Part shown: piece after piece, positions 27,814-36,021 of the stretch
Numbering within the stretch: the first letter of the stretch is position 1
How the letters are laid out: every line of letters starts with the position of its first letter
From: Pontibacter rufus
Lineage (GTDB): Bacteria; Bacteroidota; Bacteroidia; Cytophagales; Hymenobacteraceae
Direction of reading: 5' to 3'
Length of the DNA stretch: 64,000 nt
Assembly: GCF_015694705.1 (NCBI RefSeq)
Contig: NZ_JADQDR010000005.1
Location: 248,001 to 312,000 of the forward strand
The notes under the pieces: generated by a model
Told to the model about the DNA's origin: nothing
The model's input: only the letters and a program-made list of their open reading frames with translations
Database searches by the model: none
Made by a program: the position numbers and the translations under genes

Positions 27814-29805
27814 TTGAAAACAACCCTGCTCCCGTGCTTTTTCTTTCTTTTCATTCTTTTATCAACATTGCATGCCTATGCACAGGGGCCGCGCTATGCA
27901 CTAAAGCTGGATGGCTATGATGATTATGTAGAATTGTCAACTTCTGACCGGGGCGTAAGCCAAAACATAACAGTAGAAGCCTGGATTAAAACAAGCTCAA
28001 CAAAATATCATTGGGTACTTGGGAAGTATGACCGATATAATGAGAGTGGTTATCACCTCATTATAAAATATGGGAAGGCCGCCTTTGCAGGTAGAGATGG
28101 CTCCGGTAATTACAGAAACTCCGGCTATTCGACAACGAATGTGAATGACAATAACTGGCATCATCTGGCTGGTATCTGTAACAATGGCATTTGGCAAATT
28201 TACGTGGATGGTGTGCTACAAAATCAATTAGCGACGGGTTACACTAATACAGACCTGAAAAGCAACGCCATGATGGCTATTGGCAAAGATTACCTGGCTG
28301 ACAATGAAAACTATAACGGGCAAGTGGAAGAAATCAAAGTATGGAAACGCGCCCTTTCCGCGGAGGAGATACGCCAGGGCATGTGCCAGTTCGCGAAACC
28401 CACTTCAACAGATCTGGTGGTATATCTTAAATTTGATGAAGGTGCCGGCAGCGTGGTAAAAGACCATAGCTCCATTGGCATAAGCGGTACTTTCCGTAAC
28501 ATGAATCCGGCTACAGCCTGGACAACCTCCGGAGCTCCTATCGGTGATAAAAGTACATACATCTATACAAATAACTGGCAAGGCAAGAAGGTGGAATTAG
28601 ATGGCAGCAACAGTGTTTTTGCCGCATCCGGCCTGAACAACACCACCCAGGGATTCCACATCTATCATACCTCATCCGCCCCAAATGCTGTAGCCGGAAT
28701 AAGTGACCCGAGCCAGGTTAAAGAATATTATGGCATTTTTAAGGTAGGAGACGAAGGCAACGAATATAAACTGGCGCTAACGCAAAAAGAGGCTTCGTGT
28801 ACCAGTACACTTTACAATCGACTGGATAATGCATCTCTGCCCTGGATACCAATAGCTGATACTGCACAGGCTGCTGTGCTAAAGTATACTGCCAGCCAGA
28901 ATTATGGTGAGTTTGCTGCTACAAGTCAGGGCATTGGCGCTGTCGTCATAACGGGTCCGGCTACACTTTGTACCGGCTCACAGGCAACACTAAGTATACC
29001 GGCAGCTGATGGGCAGATAGTCTGGAGTAATGGCGCTACAGGCAAAAGTATACCGATAACCACAGGCGGCAGGTACAGTGTAAGTGTAACTGCCGGGGGC
29101 TGCACTTCAGCAGGTTTTATAGATGTAGCAGAAGCTGCACCGGCTGTAGTCAATCTGGGTGAAGATAAGGTGGTTTGTGCAGGCGAGGTGCTAACATTAA
29201 CAGTTCCGGCAGGTATGGCTGCTTACAAGTGGAGTACCGGCGCTACCTCTCCCACCATCAGCGCAACAGCTGCAGGTACTTATTGGGTAGAAGTTACGAA
29301 CACTGCCGGCTGTGTTTCCAGAGATGAGATGACGCTGACAGTAAGGCCTGAACCAGACATAAACCTGCCAGCCCAGGTGGCAGTTTGCTACGGCCAGCCT
29401 GTCGAGATTGGCACTGCCGTAGCGGGCGCTGCTTACAAATGGAGTTCCGGGCAGACCACCGCCACTATTCGCGTTGGCACACCAGGCATTTATGAAGTGG
29501 TTTATACTCTAAATGGCTGCAGCTACAGCAAAGCTGTGGAAGTAATCGCAGATGAGTGTCCTGAAATTCCGAACATCATTACGCCAAACGGCGATGGTAA
29601 AAACGATACGTTTGTAGTGCTGGGCGTAGAGCCGGGTACCTTATCCATAGAGATTATGAACCGTTGGGGCAAACCTGTATATCAACACGGGCACTATGAC
29701 AACAACTGGTCGGCTGCAGGGATGGCAGCAGGTGTTTACTATTATCAGTTAACCAGCAGCCGTACCGATAAAGTATACAAAGGCTGGCTGGAAGTCCTGA
29801 GATAA
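27814..29805 (+). CDS. Secreted LamG-domain protein with type IX (type B) C-terminal signal
   Basis: A 663-residue secreted protein. A signal peptide (1-24, ending AYAQ) precedes a LamG/concanavalin-like domain (about 27-195: LKLDGYDDYVELS, VTVEAWIK-like strands, WHHLAGICNNGIWQIYVDG). After a linker come three Ig/PKD-like repeats, each with a W-S-x-G-x-T motif (about 375-565). A gliding-associated CHU_C-type domain closes it (about 570-663: NIITPNGDGKNDTFVV, NRWGKPVY, GVYYYQL, KGWLEVLR). The last domain directs export by the type IX system. It starts at TTG 27814. Likely surface adhesin or glycan-binding protein. Confidence 0.9.
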   Translation: MKTTLLPCFFFLFILLSTLHAYAQGPRYALKLDGYDDYVELSTSDRGVSQNITVEAWIKTSSTKYHWVLGKYDRYNESGYHLIIKYGKAAFAGRDGSGNYRNSGYSTTNVNDNNWHHLAGICNNGIWQIYVDGVLQNQLATGYTNTDLKSNAMMAIGKDYLADNENYNGQVEEIKVWKRALSAEEIRQGMCQFAKPTSTDLVVYLKFDEGAGSVVKDHSSIGISGTFRNMNPATAWTTSGAPIGDKSTYIYTNNWQGKKVELDGSNSVFAASGLNNTTQGFHIYHTSSAPNAVAGISDPSQVKEYYGIFKVGDEGNEYKLALTQKEASCTSTLYNRLDNASLPWIPIADTAQAAVLKYTASQNYGEFAATSQGIGAVVITGPATLCTGSQATLSIPAADGQIVWSNGATGKSIPITTGGRYSVSVTAGGCTSAGFIDVAEAAPAVVNLGEDKVVCAGEVLTLTVPAGMAAYKWSTGATSPTISATAAGTYWVEVTNTAGCVSRDEMTLTVRPEPDINLPAQVAVCYGQPVEIGTAVAGAAYKWSSGQTTATIRVGTPGIYEVVYTLNGCSYSKAVEVIADECPEIPNIITPNGDGKNDTFVVLGVEPGTLSIEIMNRWGKPVYQHGHYDNNWSAAGMAAGVYYYQLTSSRTDKVYKGWLEVLR

Positions 29806-30162
29806 GCTTTATTCAACTATAACCTGTATCGCTTCTACTACCCTGACATGTTACAAGTACGGCAATAGCCTACTGCCTGAGAATAAATCATTATTAGCCT
29901 CCGGGAGCATTATTTCCTTCACACGGACCGCAGCAACAGAGCGTGCTGCTGGTTAAAGTATGCGTAAATACGTAACCGGGCAAAATAAATGCTGCATTTT
30001 AGGCATTTTCTTATCAGGCGTAAGAGCCGGATTATCATGTATAAAGAATAAAGCCTTGTGTCCTGATGCTTATGTCCTTTTACTTAATAAAGCCACAACT
30101 TTCTAATTTTTTAACCATCTAACTTTCTAACTTAACTTACCTTTGCGTTCCGATTTTAACCT
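29806..30162. other. Intergenic stretch with a promoter near its end
   Basis: About 357 bases with no convincing gene. A repetitive CTAACTTTCTAA-type word stretch occupies about 30097-30135. A -7 element TACCTTTG lies at 30138-30145, 17 bases before the flippase ATG; no good -33 partner is visible. Confidence 0.5.
30138..30145 (+). promoter_or_regulatory. -7 promoter element of the flippase gene
   Basis: TACCTTTG fits TAnnTTTG and would start transcription about 12 bases upstream of the flippase ATG at 30163. A TTG at the expected distance is not evident, so this is a partial match. Confidence 0.45.
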
Positions 30163-31653
30163 ATGAGCAAAAAGTTACAGCGCGAAGGTATCTGGAATAC
30201 CATCATTTCGTACGCCGGCATCGTCATCGGTTACGTAAACACCATCCTGCTTTTCCCCAACATCCTGGAGCCCGAGCAGGTGGGCCTCACGCGCCTGCTG
30301 ATTTCTATTTCGGCTATGTTCGCGCAGTTCTCGGCATTGGGTTTCGTGAACATGAGCGTGCGCTACTTCCCATACTTCCGCAACAGGGAAAAACGGCACC
30401 ATGGCTTCTTATTTCTGCTGCTGGCTGTGCCAATGCTGGGCTTTGCCGTTATTTCAGGGCTCTTTCTGCTGTTTAAGCCGCTTGTGATGCAGTATTATGC
30501 CGCGGAGGAATCATCGCTGCTGCAGGAGTTTTATTATTACATTATCCCGCTGTCGCTGTTCACGCTGCTCTTTAACCTGTTCACCGCCTATCTGCGCTCG
30601 CTGTTCAAAACCATCTTCTCGTCTTTTGTACAGGATTTCCTGCTGCGCCTGCTTACCACGCTGCTCATTGCCATTTATGCCCTCGGCTGGATGGATTTCC
30701 ATTTATTTGTGCTGCTTTACATCTTTATCAACTCCGTTATCGCGCTGGTGCTGGTGGTGTACACGCTGTGGCTGCGGCAGTTATTTATACTTCCTTCGTG
30801 GAGCGGGCTGCGCATGATACCTCTCCGCGAAATGATGCAATATGGCCTGTTCACGTTTATGGGCAATATTTCGGTTACCATTATCGCGACGGTGGATCAG
30901 GTGATGATCAGTGCCTACAGCCTCAGCGACAATGGCGTATATACCACGGCTTTTTTTATGACGAGTGCCATTATGATTCCGGCACGGTCCATCTTCAAAA
31001 TTGCTTTTCCGCAGGTGGCCGAATACTGGAAAGATCAGGATATGGGCAAAATGGAGCAGCTCTACAAGCAGATCACCCTCGTAAACCTGATAGTGGGGCT
31101 ACTGCTGTTTATCGGTATCTGGGCCAACATCGACAACCTCTTCTCGTTTATGCCGGACACCTACCGTGCCGGCAAGTATGTAGTGCTATTCCTGTCGATG
31201 GCACGGCTCGTGGATTTGGCTACCGGCCTGAATGGCATCATTCTGGCCACTTCTGCTAAATATAGGTGGGATTTGCTGTTTAATGTCGTGCTTGCCTGCC
31301 TCACCGTTTTTACCAACTATTATTTTATTCCGCTTTATGGCATCAACGGAGCAGCTTTTGCCTCCATGCTGTCGTACGTGCTGATTAACCTGGCGCGGCT
31401 TTTCTTTGTGCAGTGGGTGTATAAAATTCAGCCCTTCGCCTGGAGTTCGGTTACCATTACTGTCATTGCTGCAGTTGCTTTGGGCGTGTCGTACCTGTTG
31501 CCTTACCTGGGTAATTTATACCTCGATATCGTGGTGCGCTCATTCCTTATTGTGCTCGTTTATGGCAGCCTTGCACTCGGACTGAAGGTTTTCCCGGAGA
31601 TGAATGTATGGCTGAAGAAGATTCTCTATAGCTTTACAGGTATAAAATGGTGA
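30163..31653 (+). CDS. Oligosaccharide flippase (Wzx/MVF superfamily)
   Basis: A 496-residue polytopic membrane protein with about 12-14 helices across its whole length. It starts with the family's characteristic GIWNTIISYAGIVIGYVNTILLFPNIL and contains the mid-protein helix pair around YGLFTFMGNISVTIIATVDQ. Proteins of this type flip undecaprenyl-linked oligosaccharides to the periplasm. It probably exports the glycan made with the nearby Pse genes and GT61. Confidence 0.87.
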   Translation: MSKKLQREGIWNTIISYAGIVIGYVNTILLFPNILEPEQVGLTRLLISISAMFAQFSALGFVNMSVRYFPYFRNREKRHHGFLFLLLAVPMLGFAVISGLFLLFKPLVMQYYAAEESSLLQEFYYYIIPLSLFTLLFNLFTAYLRSLFKTIFSSFVQDFLLRLLTTLLIAIYALGWMDFHLFVLLYIFINSVIALVLVVYTLWLRQLFILPSWSGLRMIPLREMMQYGLFTFMGNISVTIIATVDQVMISAYSLSDNGVYTTAFFMTSAIMIPARSIFKIAFPQVAEYWKDQDMGKMEQLYKQITLVNLIVGLLLFIGIWANIDNLFSFMPDTYRAGKYVVLFLSMARLVDLATGLNGIILATSAKYRWDLLFNVVLACLTVFTNYYFIPLYGINGAAFASMLSYVLINLARLFFVQWVYKIQPFAWSSVTITVIAAVALGVSYLLPYLGNLYLDIVVRSFLIVLVYGSLALGLKVFPEMNVWLKKILYSFTGIKW

Positions 31654-31778
31654 GGCATCTGCTTTTACATGACATTTGTTACATAGGAAGTTAAATTAAA
31701 AGGGTATTCTCCTGTTTGATGAAGCCCTGAATACCAGCGTTTCACACTTATACCTCTTCAAATTTTCTAATCTACTTA

Positions 31779-32894
31779 TCAGCTATACTTTCTCACATAA
31801 TCCAGCACATGCCCGCATATATAAGTGAGCTGGTCCTCCTTCAGTTCCGAATGCATCGGCAGCGACAGGATACTTTTGCTTAAGCTTTCGGCTACCGGAA
31901 AGGCGCCGGGTGCATAGCCACGATATAAAAAAGCTTCCAGCAAGTGCAAAGGCTGCGGATAATACACCATGCTGGGAATGTGGTTGTCGCGTAAATATTC
32001 TTTTAAACCATCCCGGATTTCAGGTGCCACCGTAATAGCATATTGCTGGTACGTATGTGAACTGTAGGGAGCCCGCTCTGGCGTCTGCACTTGTGGCGTA
32101 TCAGCAAAAGCACTGTCATAAAACGCAGCTATGCGCTGCCGTGCCACCACAAACTCAGCTATGTGCTTCACCTTTACTTCCAGCATCGCCGCCTGTAGTA
32201 CATCTATCTCCTTGATACCCTGTACCTGTGCAGCCATAGTTTTTTCCAGCGATAGCGCCAGTGCCGGATCATTTACCAGCACGGCAGCTCCCTCTCCCTG
32301 ATCATACAGCGGCTTTGCCGGGTAAAAAGAGGTTATACCTATGTCGCCGATGGTTCCGGCTTTTTGGCTGTGCCCATCCGCTTGGATATAATCAGCTCCA
32401 AAGGCCTGCGTATTGTCCTCCAGCACCCATAATTTATACTTGCGGGCCAGTTGCAGCAGCGCTTCCATGTTGGCGCACTGGCCAAATAAATGTACGGGCA
32501 TAACAGCCGCGGTAGCTGTTGTAATGGCTTTCTCTGTTGCCGCAGGGTCCAGCGTAAAAGTTCCCGGAAGCACATCTGCAAAAACCGGCTTTAATCCCAA
32601 TCTGTTTACCAAATCAGTTGCGGGAGCATCTGCAAAGGCCGGCAGTATTACCTCGGCCCCGGCAGGTAAATACAAAGCCAGCAAAGCCAATTGCAGGGCA
32701 CCGGCAGCACCGGCACACGCAACAACACGGCTCACCTGCAGGTCTGCTTTCAGGCGCCCGGCAAAGCGCCGCACCTGCGCGGCCTCACCCTCAGCCGTGC
32801 CCATACTTCCCATTGCGGAGAGAAAGGCAGCATCCAGCTCGGATTTCAACCAGGCATATTGCGCCTTCTGATCCGCCATTTTTATATCTTCCAT
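31779..32894 (-). CDS. Divergent DegT/DnrJ/StrS aminotransferase
   Basis: A 371-residue PLP-fold protein convergent with the flippase. It keeps LEDNTQAFGADY (the Asp that pairs with the PLP ring nitrogen) and a Lys at the Schiff-base position in SFYPAKPLYDQGEGAA. The usual phosphate-binding Ser-Gly-Thr is replaced by CAGAAGAL. About 20 residues between the NDP and LQAA motifs, normally holding His-Gly and Asn-x-Arg, are missing (LSLEKTMAAQVQGIKEIDVLQAAM). A sugar aminotransferase role is the family default, but activity is doubtful. Confidence 0.8.
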   Translation of the reverse strand: MEDIKMADQKAQYAWLKSELDAAFLSAMGSMGTAEGEAAQVRRFAGRLKADLQVSRVVACAGAAGALQLALLALYLPAGAEVILPAFADAPATDLVNRLGLKPVFADVLPGTFTLDPAATEKAITTATAAVMPVHLFGQCANMEALLQLARKYKLWVLEDNTQAFGADYIQADGHSQKAGTIGDIGITSFYPAKPLYDQGEGAAVLVNDPALALSLEKTMAAQVQGIKEIDVLQAAMLEVKVKHIAEFVVARQRIAAFYDSAFADTPQVQTPERAPYSSHTYQQYAITVAPEIRDGLKEYLRDNHIPSMVYYPQPLHLLEAFLYRGYAPGAFPVAESLSKSILSLPMHSELKEDQLTYICGHVLDYVRKYS

Positions 32895-33056
32895 ACGCTA
32901 AGGTAACAGCCTGTTTTATTTCCGGTAAATATAGCACAACCCTACACAAAGTTCTGGTATTGGCATCCTGATGTGGTAAATAAGCCTCCTGCCCTGTTCG
33001 TAACCCATGCGGCACAGCACTAGTACAAAGTATAGTATACCAAGCGCAACCCTACT

Positions 33057-33713
33057 ATGAAACATACTTTTTTATACGTTTGCCTTCTCCTTTTCTCAGC
33101 AAGTGCCTTTACTTCCTGTTCTGATTCCGGCGAAACACAGCAGCAGGAACCCGATCAGGCGCTCACGGACTATGAAAATTTTGTAACAGAATTTGAGCAG
33201 GATTCGCTATCGGAAGTGGAACTGCGGGCCATGCAGCAAGCCGAAAGCGACAGCCTTTCTTGGGCGAAAATGAAACAGAACAGGCAGCAGCAGTTTGAAC
33301 AGCTGAAAAGCAATGTCCAGGATAACCAGGAAAGCTACAGCCCGGCGCAGCGCGCGGAAATACAGGGGCTGGAGCAACGCTATGCAGCCACAGTTGAAAA
33401 ACGCGATCAGCAGTATGCGGAGGTGAGCCGCAGGTATAAACTGCGCCGCCAATTACTGGGCCTGGAGGTAAACGAGGACGATATGAGTGAGATTACGGCT
33501 GCAAATATAGCTTCAACCTACCGGCAGTTTGTAGAGCAACTGCAGCAGCAGGAAAGTCAGCTGGATAACAGAGACTGGGAAATGGTGCAGGGCTGGTGGG
33601 TAACACTCAACAACCGCAGGCGCGCTGTAGAGGATACACTTTCGGTAGCAGATAAAAGAACGATTGAAGAACTGACGCAACAATACCAGGTGCTGATAAA
33701 GCCGCACATCTAA
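33057..33713 (+). CDS. Coiled-coil lipoprotein of unknown function
   Basis: A 218-residue lipoprotein: signal peptide ending ASAFTSC, with Cys near residue 21 as the lipid anchor. The rest is highly charged, Gln/Glu-rich and helical (for example QQQFEQLKSNVQDNQESY). Family not recognised. It stands alone, convergent with ftsE, just after a doubled AGTATAGTATA word at 33026-33036. Confidence 0.72.
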   Translation: MKHTFLYVCLLLFSASAFTSCSDSGETQQQEPDQALTDYENFVTEFEQDSLSEVELRAMQQAESDSLSWAKMKQNRQQQFEQLKSNVQDNQESYSPAQRAEIQGLEQRYAATVEKRDQQYAEVSRRYKLRRQLLGLEVNEDDMSEITAANIASTYRQFVEQLQQQESQLDNRDWEMVQGWWVTLNNRRRAVEDTLSVADKRTIEELTQQYQVLIKPHI

Positions 33714-33798
33714 CCAGCCGGAAGACATAAGCCGTTAGGCTGAAAAGAGGCTTTTGAGTGTGCTGAAAACGCGTAATTTATACTTACAGGTAAGCTAT

Positions 33799-34521
33799 TT
33801 AGCTGTTGTTCCCGAAGCCATTCATCAGCGTAAACTGCTCTACCTGTGAGTCCAGCACCTTTCCGTTTTCGCATTTGAGCACGCGCCTGGGGTAGCGGTT
33901 GATGATCTCGTAATTATGCGTGGCCATCAGCACAGCTGTTCCGCTGTTGTTGATTTCCAGGAAAAGCTGCATGATGCCGTCTGCCACCACCGGATCGAGG
34001 TTACCGGTCGGCTCATCGGCAAAAAGTATAACGGGCTCATTTAACAGGGCGCGGGCCACAACAATGCGTTGCTGCTCACCACCCGACAGTTGATGGGGCA
34101 TTTTACCGGCTGCTGCATCCAGGCCTACGCGCATCAGCACTTCCGAAATCCGTTGCTTTATTTTGGATTTGTCTTTCCAACCGGTAGCGCGCAGCACAAA
34201 GCTCAGGTTTTCGGCTACGGTTCTGTCGAAGAGTAACTGGAAATCCTGGAAAATGATACCGATTTTACGGCGCAGGTAGGGCACCTGGCTGCGTGGCAAC
34301 TTGGTCAGCTTAAAACCTGCTACTGCGGCATTGCCCGACAGCAGCGGCAGGTCGGAATAAAGCGTTTTCAGCAGCGAGCTTTTCCCGCTTCCGGTACGGC
34401 CCACCAGGTAGACGAACTCCCCTTTTTCAATATCAAAATTCACATTGCTGAGGATTGTATTTACGTCCTGGTAAACAGCAACATCGCGCAGCGAAACAAC
34501 GGGGGAAGAGGAAAAATCCAT
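33799..34521 (-). CDS. ftsE: Cell-division ABC ATPase FtsE
   Basis: A 240-residue ABC ATPase with Walker A VGRTGSGKSSLL, Q-loop FQDFQLL, signature QLSGGEQQRIVVARAL, Walker B VILFADEPTGNLDP and H-loop ATHNYEI. The length and the FQDFQLLFDRTV segment match FtsE. With FtsX it controls peptidoglycan hydrolases at the division site. No ftsX lies next to it; a small conserved ORF is 6 bases upstream. Confidence 0.9.
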   Translation of the reverse strand: MDFSSSPVVSLRDVAVYQDVNTILSNVNFDIEKGEFVYLVGRTGSGKSSLLKTLYSDLPLLSGNAAVAGFKLTKLPRSQVPYLRRKIGIIFQDFQLLFDRTVAENLSFVLRATGWKDKSKIKQRISEVLMRVGLDAAAGKMPHQLSGGEQQRIVVARALLNEPVILFADEPTGNLDPVVADGIMQLFLEINNSGTAVLMATHNYEIINRYPRRVLKCENGKVLDSQVEQFTLMNGFGNNS

Positions 34522-34527
34522 AAAAGC

Positions 34528-34740
34528 TTAAATCTCTAATTTCTGAAGTTTGCCGAACTCAAGTGCCGTAATCAGGGCAGCCAGGGCCTCTTCTTTGCCT
34601 TCCAGGCCATAGCGGTCGAGGTTCTTGAGCGGGCGGTCGGCTCTAAAATAAGCAATCAGCACAAAATTATCATCGCGTAACTGGATGTAGTCCGGAATTT
34701 TGGCCTTGCCCTTTACTTTGATGATGTACATTTCTATCAA
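34528..34740 (-). CDS. Small conserved protein upstream of ftsE
   Basis: A 70-residue soluble protein (MYIIKVKGKAKIPDYIQLRD, then FVLIAYFRADRPLKNL, ending KLQKLEI) with a mixed alpha/beta pattern and no known motif. The second Met (34731) is an alternative start. Its stop is 6 bases from ftsE, so the two are an operon. I do not recognise the family. Confidence 0.7.
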   Translation of the reverse strand: MIEMYIIKVKGKAKIPDYIQLRDDNFVLIAYFRADRPLKNLDRYGLEGKEEALAALITALEFGKLQKLEI

Positions 34741-34744
34741 TTAT

Positions 34745-34818
34745 GAATTAATAATTCCGAATTACGAATAGATAAAAGAAAGAAATCATACTTCATGATT
34801 AAATCGAAATCCGTAATT
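34745..34818. repeat. Imperfect inverted word repeat
   Basis: TAATTCCGAATTACGAAT (about 34752-34769) recurs inverted as AATCGAAATCCGTAATTA (34802-34819), with 14 of 18 positions matching. It fills the gap between the fsa stop and the small ORF. Confidence 0.5.
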
Positions 34819-35473
34819 ACACATTACCCTTGGCGTGGTCTGACAGAAACTTCTGGAGGCCATTGTCGGTGAGCGGGTGGTGGAGCAGGCCTGTGATTAC
34901 GGAAAGCGGACAGGTAACCACATCGGCTCCGATTTCGGCGCACTGGATCAGGTGCATTACGTGGCGCACCGAAGCGGCCAGCACCTGTGTCTGGTAGCCA
35001 TAGTTGCCGTATATCTGCACAATCTGTTCAATCAGCTGCAAACCATCTGTGCCCACATCATCAAGGCGGCCCACAAACGGCGACACATAAGTAGCGCCGG
35101 CTTTAGCAGCCAGCAAAGCCTGTCCGGCCGAAAATACCAGTGTGCAATTTGTTTTGATGCCGCGCTCACTAAAATGGCGGATAGCTTTTACGCCCTCACG
35201 AATCATCGGCACTTTTACGACAATATTGGGGTGCAGCTCTGCCAGAAACTCTCCTTCGCGCACCATACCATCAAAATCAACGGCAATAACTTCTGCACTG
35301 ATGTCGCCATCCACAATGTCGCATATCTTTTTATAATGTGCAATCACGTTGTCGTGGCCAAAAATACCTTCTTTGGCCATCAGCGACGGGTTGGTAGTTA
35401 CCCCGTCCAGTACGCCAAGGTCATGTGCCTCCTGAATATCCTGCAGGTTAGCGGTATCAATAAAAAATTTCAT
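34817..35473 (-). CDS. fsa: Fructose-6-phosphate aldolase / transaldolase (TalC/FSA type)
   Basis: A 218-residue TIM-barrel aldolase of the short transaldolase family: [37 protein letters not shown] with the Schiff-base Lys, and [24 protein letters not shown]. It transfers or releases dihydroxyacetone units in the pentose phosphate route; FSA versus transaldolase activity cannot be told from these motifs. The open frame extends to 35521. ATG at 35473 is chosen as the start of the conserved domain. Confidence 0.92.
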   Translation of the reverse strand: MKFFIDTANLQDIQEAHDLGVLDGVTTNPSLMAKEGIFGHDNVIAHYKKICDIVDGDISAEVIAVDFDGMVREGEFLAELHPNIVVKVPMIREGVKAIRHFSERGIKTNCTLVFSAGQALLAAKAGATYVSPFVGRLDDVGTDGLQLIEQIVQIYGNYGYQTQVLAASVRHVMHLIQCAEIGADVVTCPLSVITGLLHHPLTDNGLQKFLSDHAKGNV

Positions 35474-35679
35474 AGTTTCTGATATGTTGATACACAAAGC
35501 TAACGCAATCTGCACTAACACAAAAGAAAGTACGGCAAAATGGTTAGCAGTTAGTGGTTGAACTGCTTAATCGTTGTTAACCAACAAAGTATAACTGAAC
35601 GTGATACAGCTATTTGATTGAAGGAAAAAAGAAAAGAAAACCGGAGAGATTTATACTTGGGGAAAGGGCAAAAAAAAGT

Positions 35680-35769
35680 GGCAAACCAACATCGCGCCGC
35701 TCAACCGCCTACCCTTGCTCACTTCCGTGCCTGGGGGAGTTCGGCGGGAGCTGGCCGTGCCGATTTGCC
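35680..35769 (-). ncRNA. ffs: Signal recognition particle RNA (small bacterial type)
   Basis: Read on the minus strand this gives a hairpin closed by GGCAAATC (5') and GGTTTGCC (3'). The apex contains CCAGGCACGGAAGTGAGCA: a GGAA tetraloop on a CAC/GTG stem flanked by the CAGG and AGCA strands, which are the universal Ffh-binding symmetric loop. The lower stem pairs CTCCCGCC with GGCGGTTGAG. Length is about 90-100 bases. A run of T follows the 3' end (35677 down to 35670) as terminator, and a full promoter precedes it. The RNA binds Ffh and targets membrane proteins to the Sec translocon. Exact ends are estimated. Confidence 0.9.
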
Positions 35770-35773
35770 GTTG

Positions 35774-35803
35774 CAAAGGTATAAAGATTAAATGGAAGCG
35801 CAA
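35774..35803 (-). promoter_or_regulatory. Promoter of the SRP RNA gene
   Basis: Minus-strand TTG (35801-35803) and TACCTTTG (35774-35781) are 19 bases apart, the ideal Bacteroidota arrangement, and transcription would begin at or next to the 5' end of the SRP RNA hairpin. This supports both calls. Confidence 0.75.
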
Positions 35804-35987
35804 ATTTTTTAAAGCACAAGAAGGTAAATTTTGCCTCTGCAAACGTAGCTGACTCACTATCAGAAGTATAAAAATATCTTCGGGCAGCAAAGTCGCCTTT
35901 GCTGTGAAAGCCCTTGCGGCATGAGCTGCTGCAAACGTTTAGCTTACCTGCATTTTCTTCCATGTTTTACCTTATCCTTAATTAATA
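35804..35987. other. Non-coding region between SRP RNA and guaA promoters
   Basis: Holds a direct repeat (CTGCAAACGTAGCT at 35837-35850 and CTGCAAACGTTTAGCT at 35929-35944) and a small perfect hairpin (CAGCAAAG, 35885-35892, with CTTTGCTG, 35897-35904). No gene seen. Confidence 0.45.
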
Positions 35988-36018
35988 TTGGCAAAAACTG
36001 AAAAGCGCCTTACCTTTG
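35988..36018 (+). promoter_or_regulatory. guaA promoter giving a leaderless or near-leaderless mRNA
   Basis: TTG (35988-35990), 20 bases, TACCTTTG (36011-36018): a textbook Bacteroidota promoter. The -7 element ends 3 bases before the guaA ATG at 36022, so transcription should begin at about the start codon itself. Confidence 0.7.
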
Positions 36019-36021
36019 CAC

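Noticed and set aside
35651..35963. Small minus-strand frames over the SRP RNA region
   Set aside because: The region is explained by the SRP RNA with its promoter and terminator; the frames show no coding features.
35804..36010. Purine riboswitch upstream of guaA
   Set aside because: No conserved purine-aptamer loops are present and the promoter leaves no leader for one.
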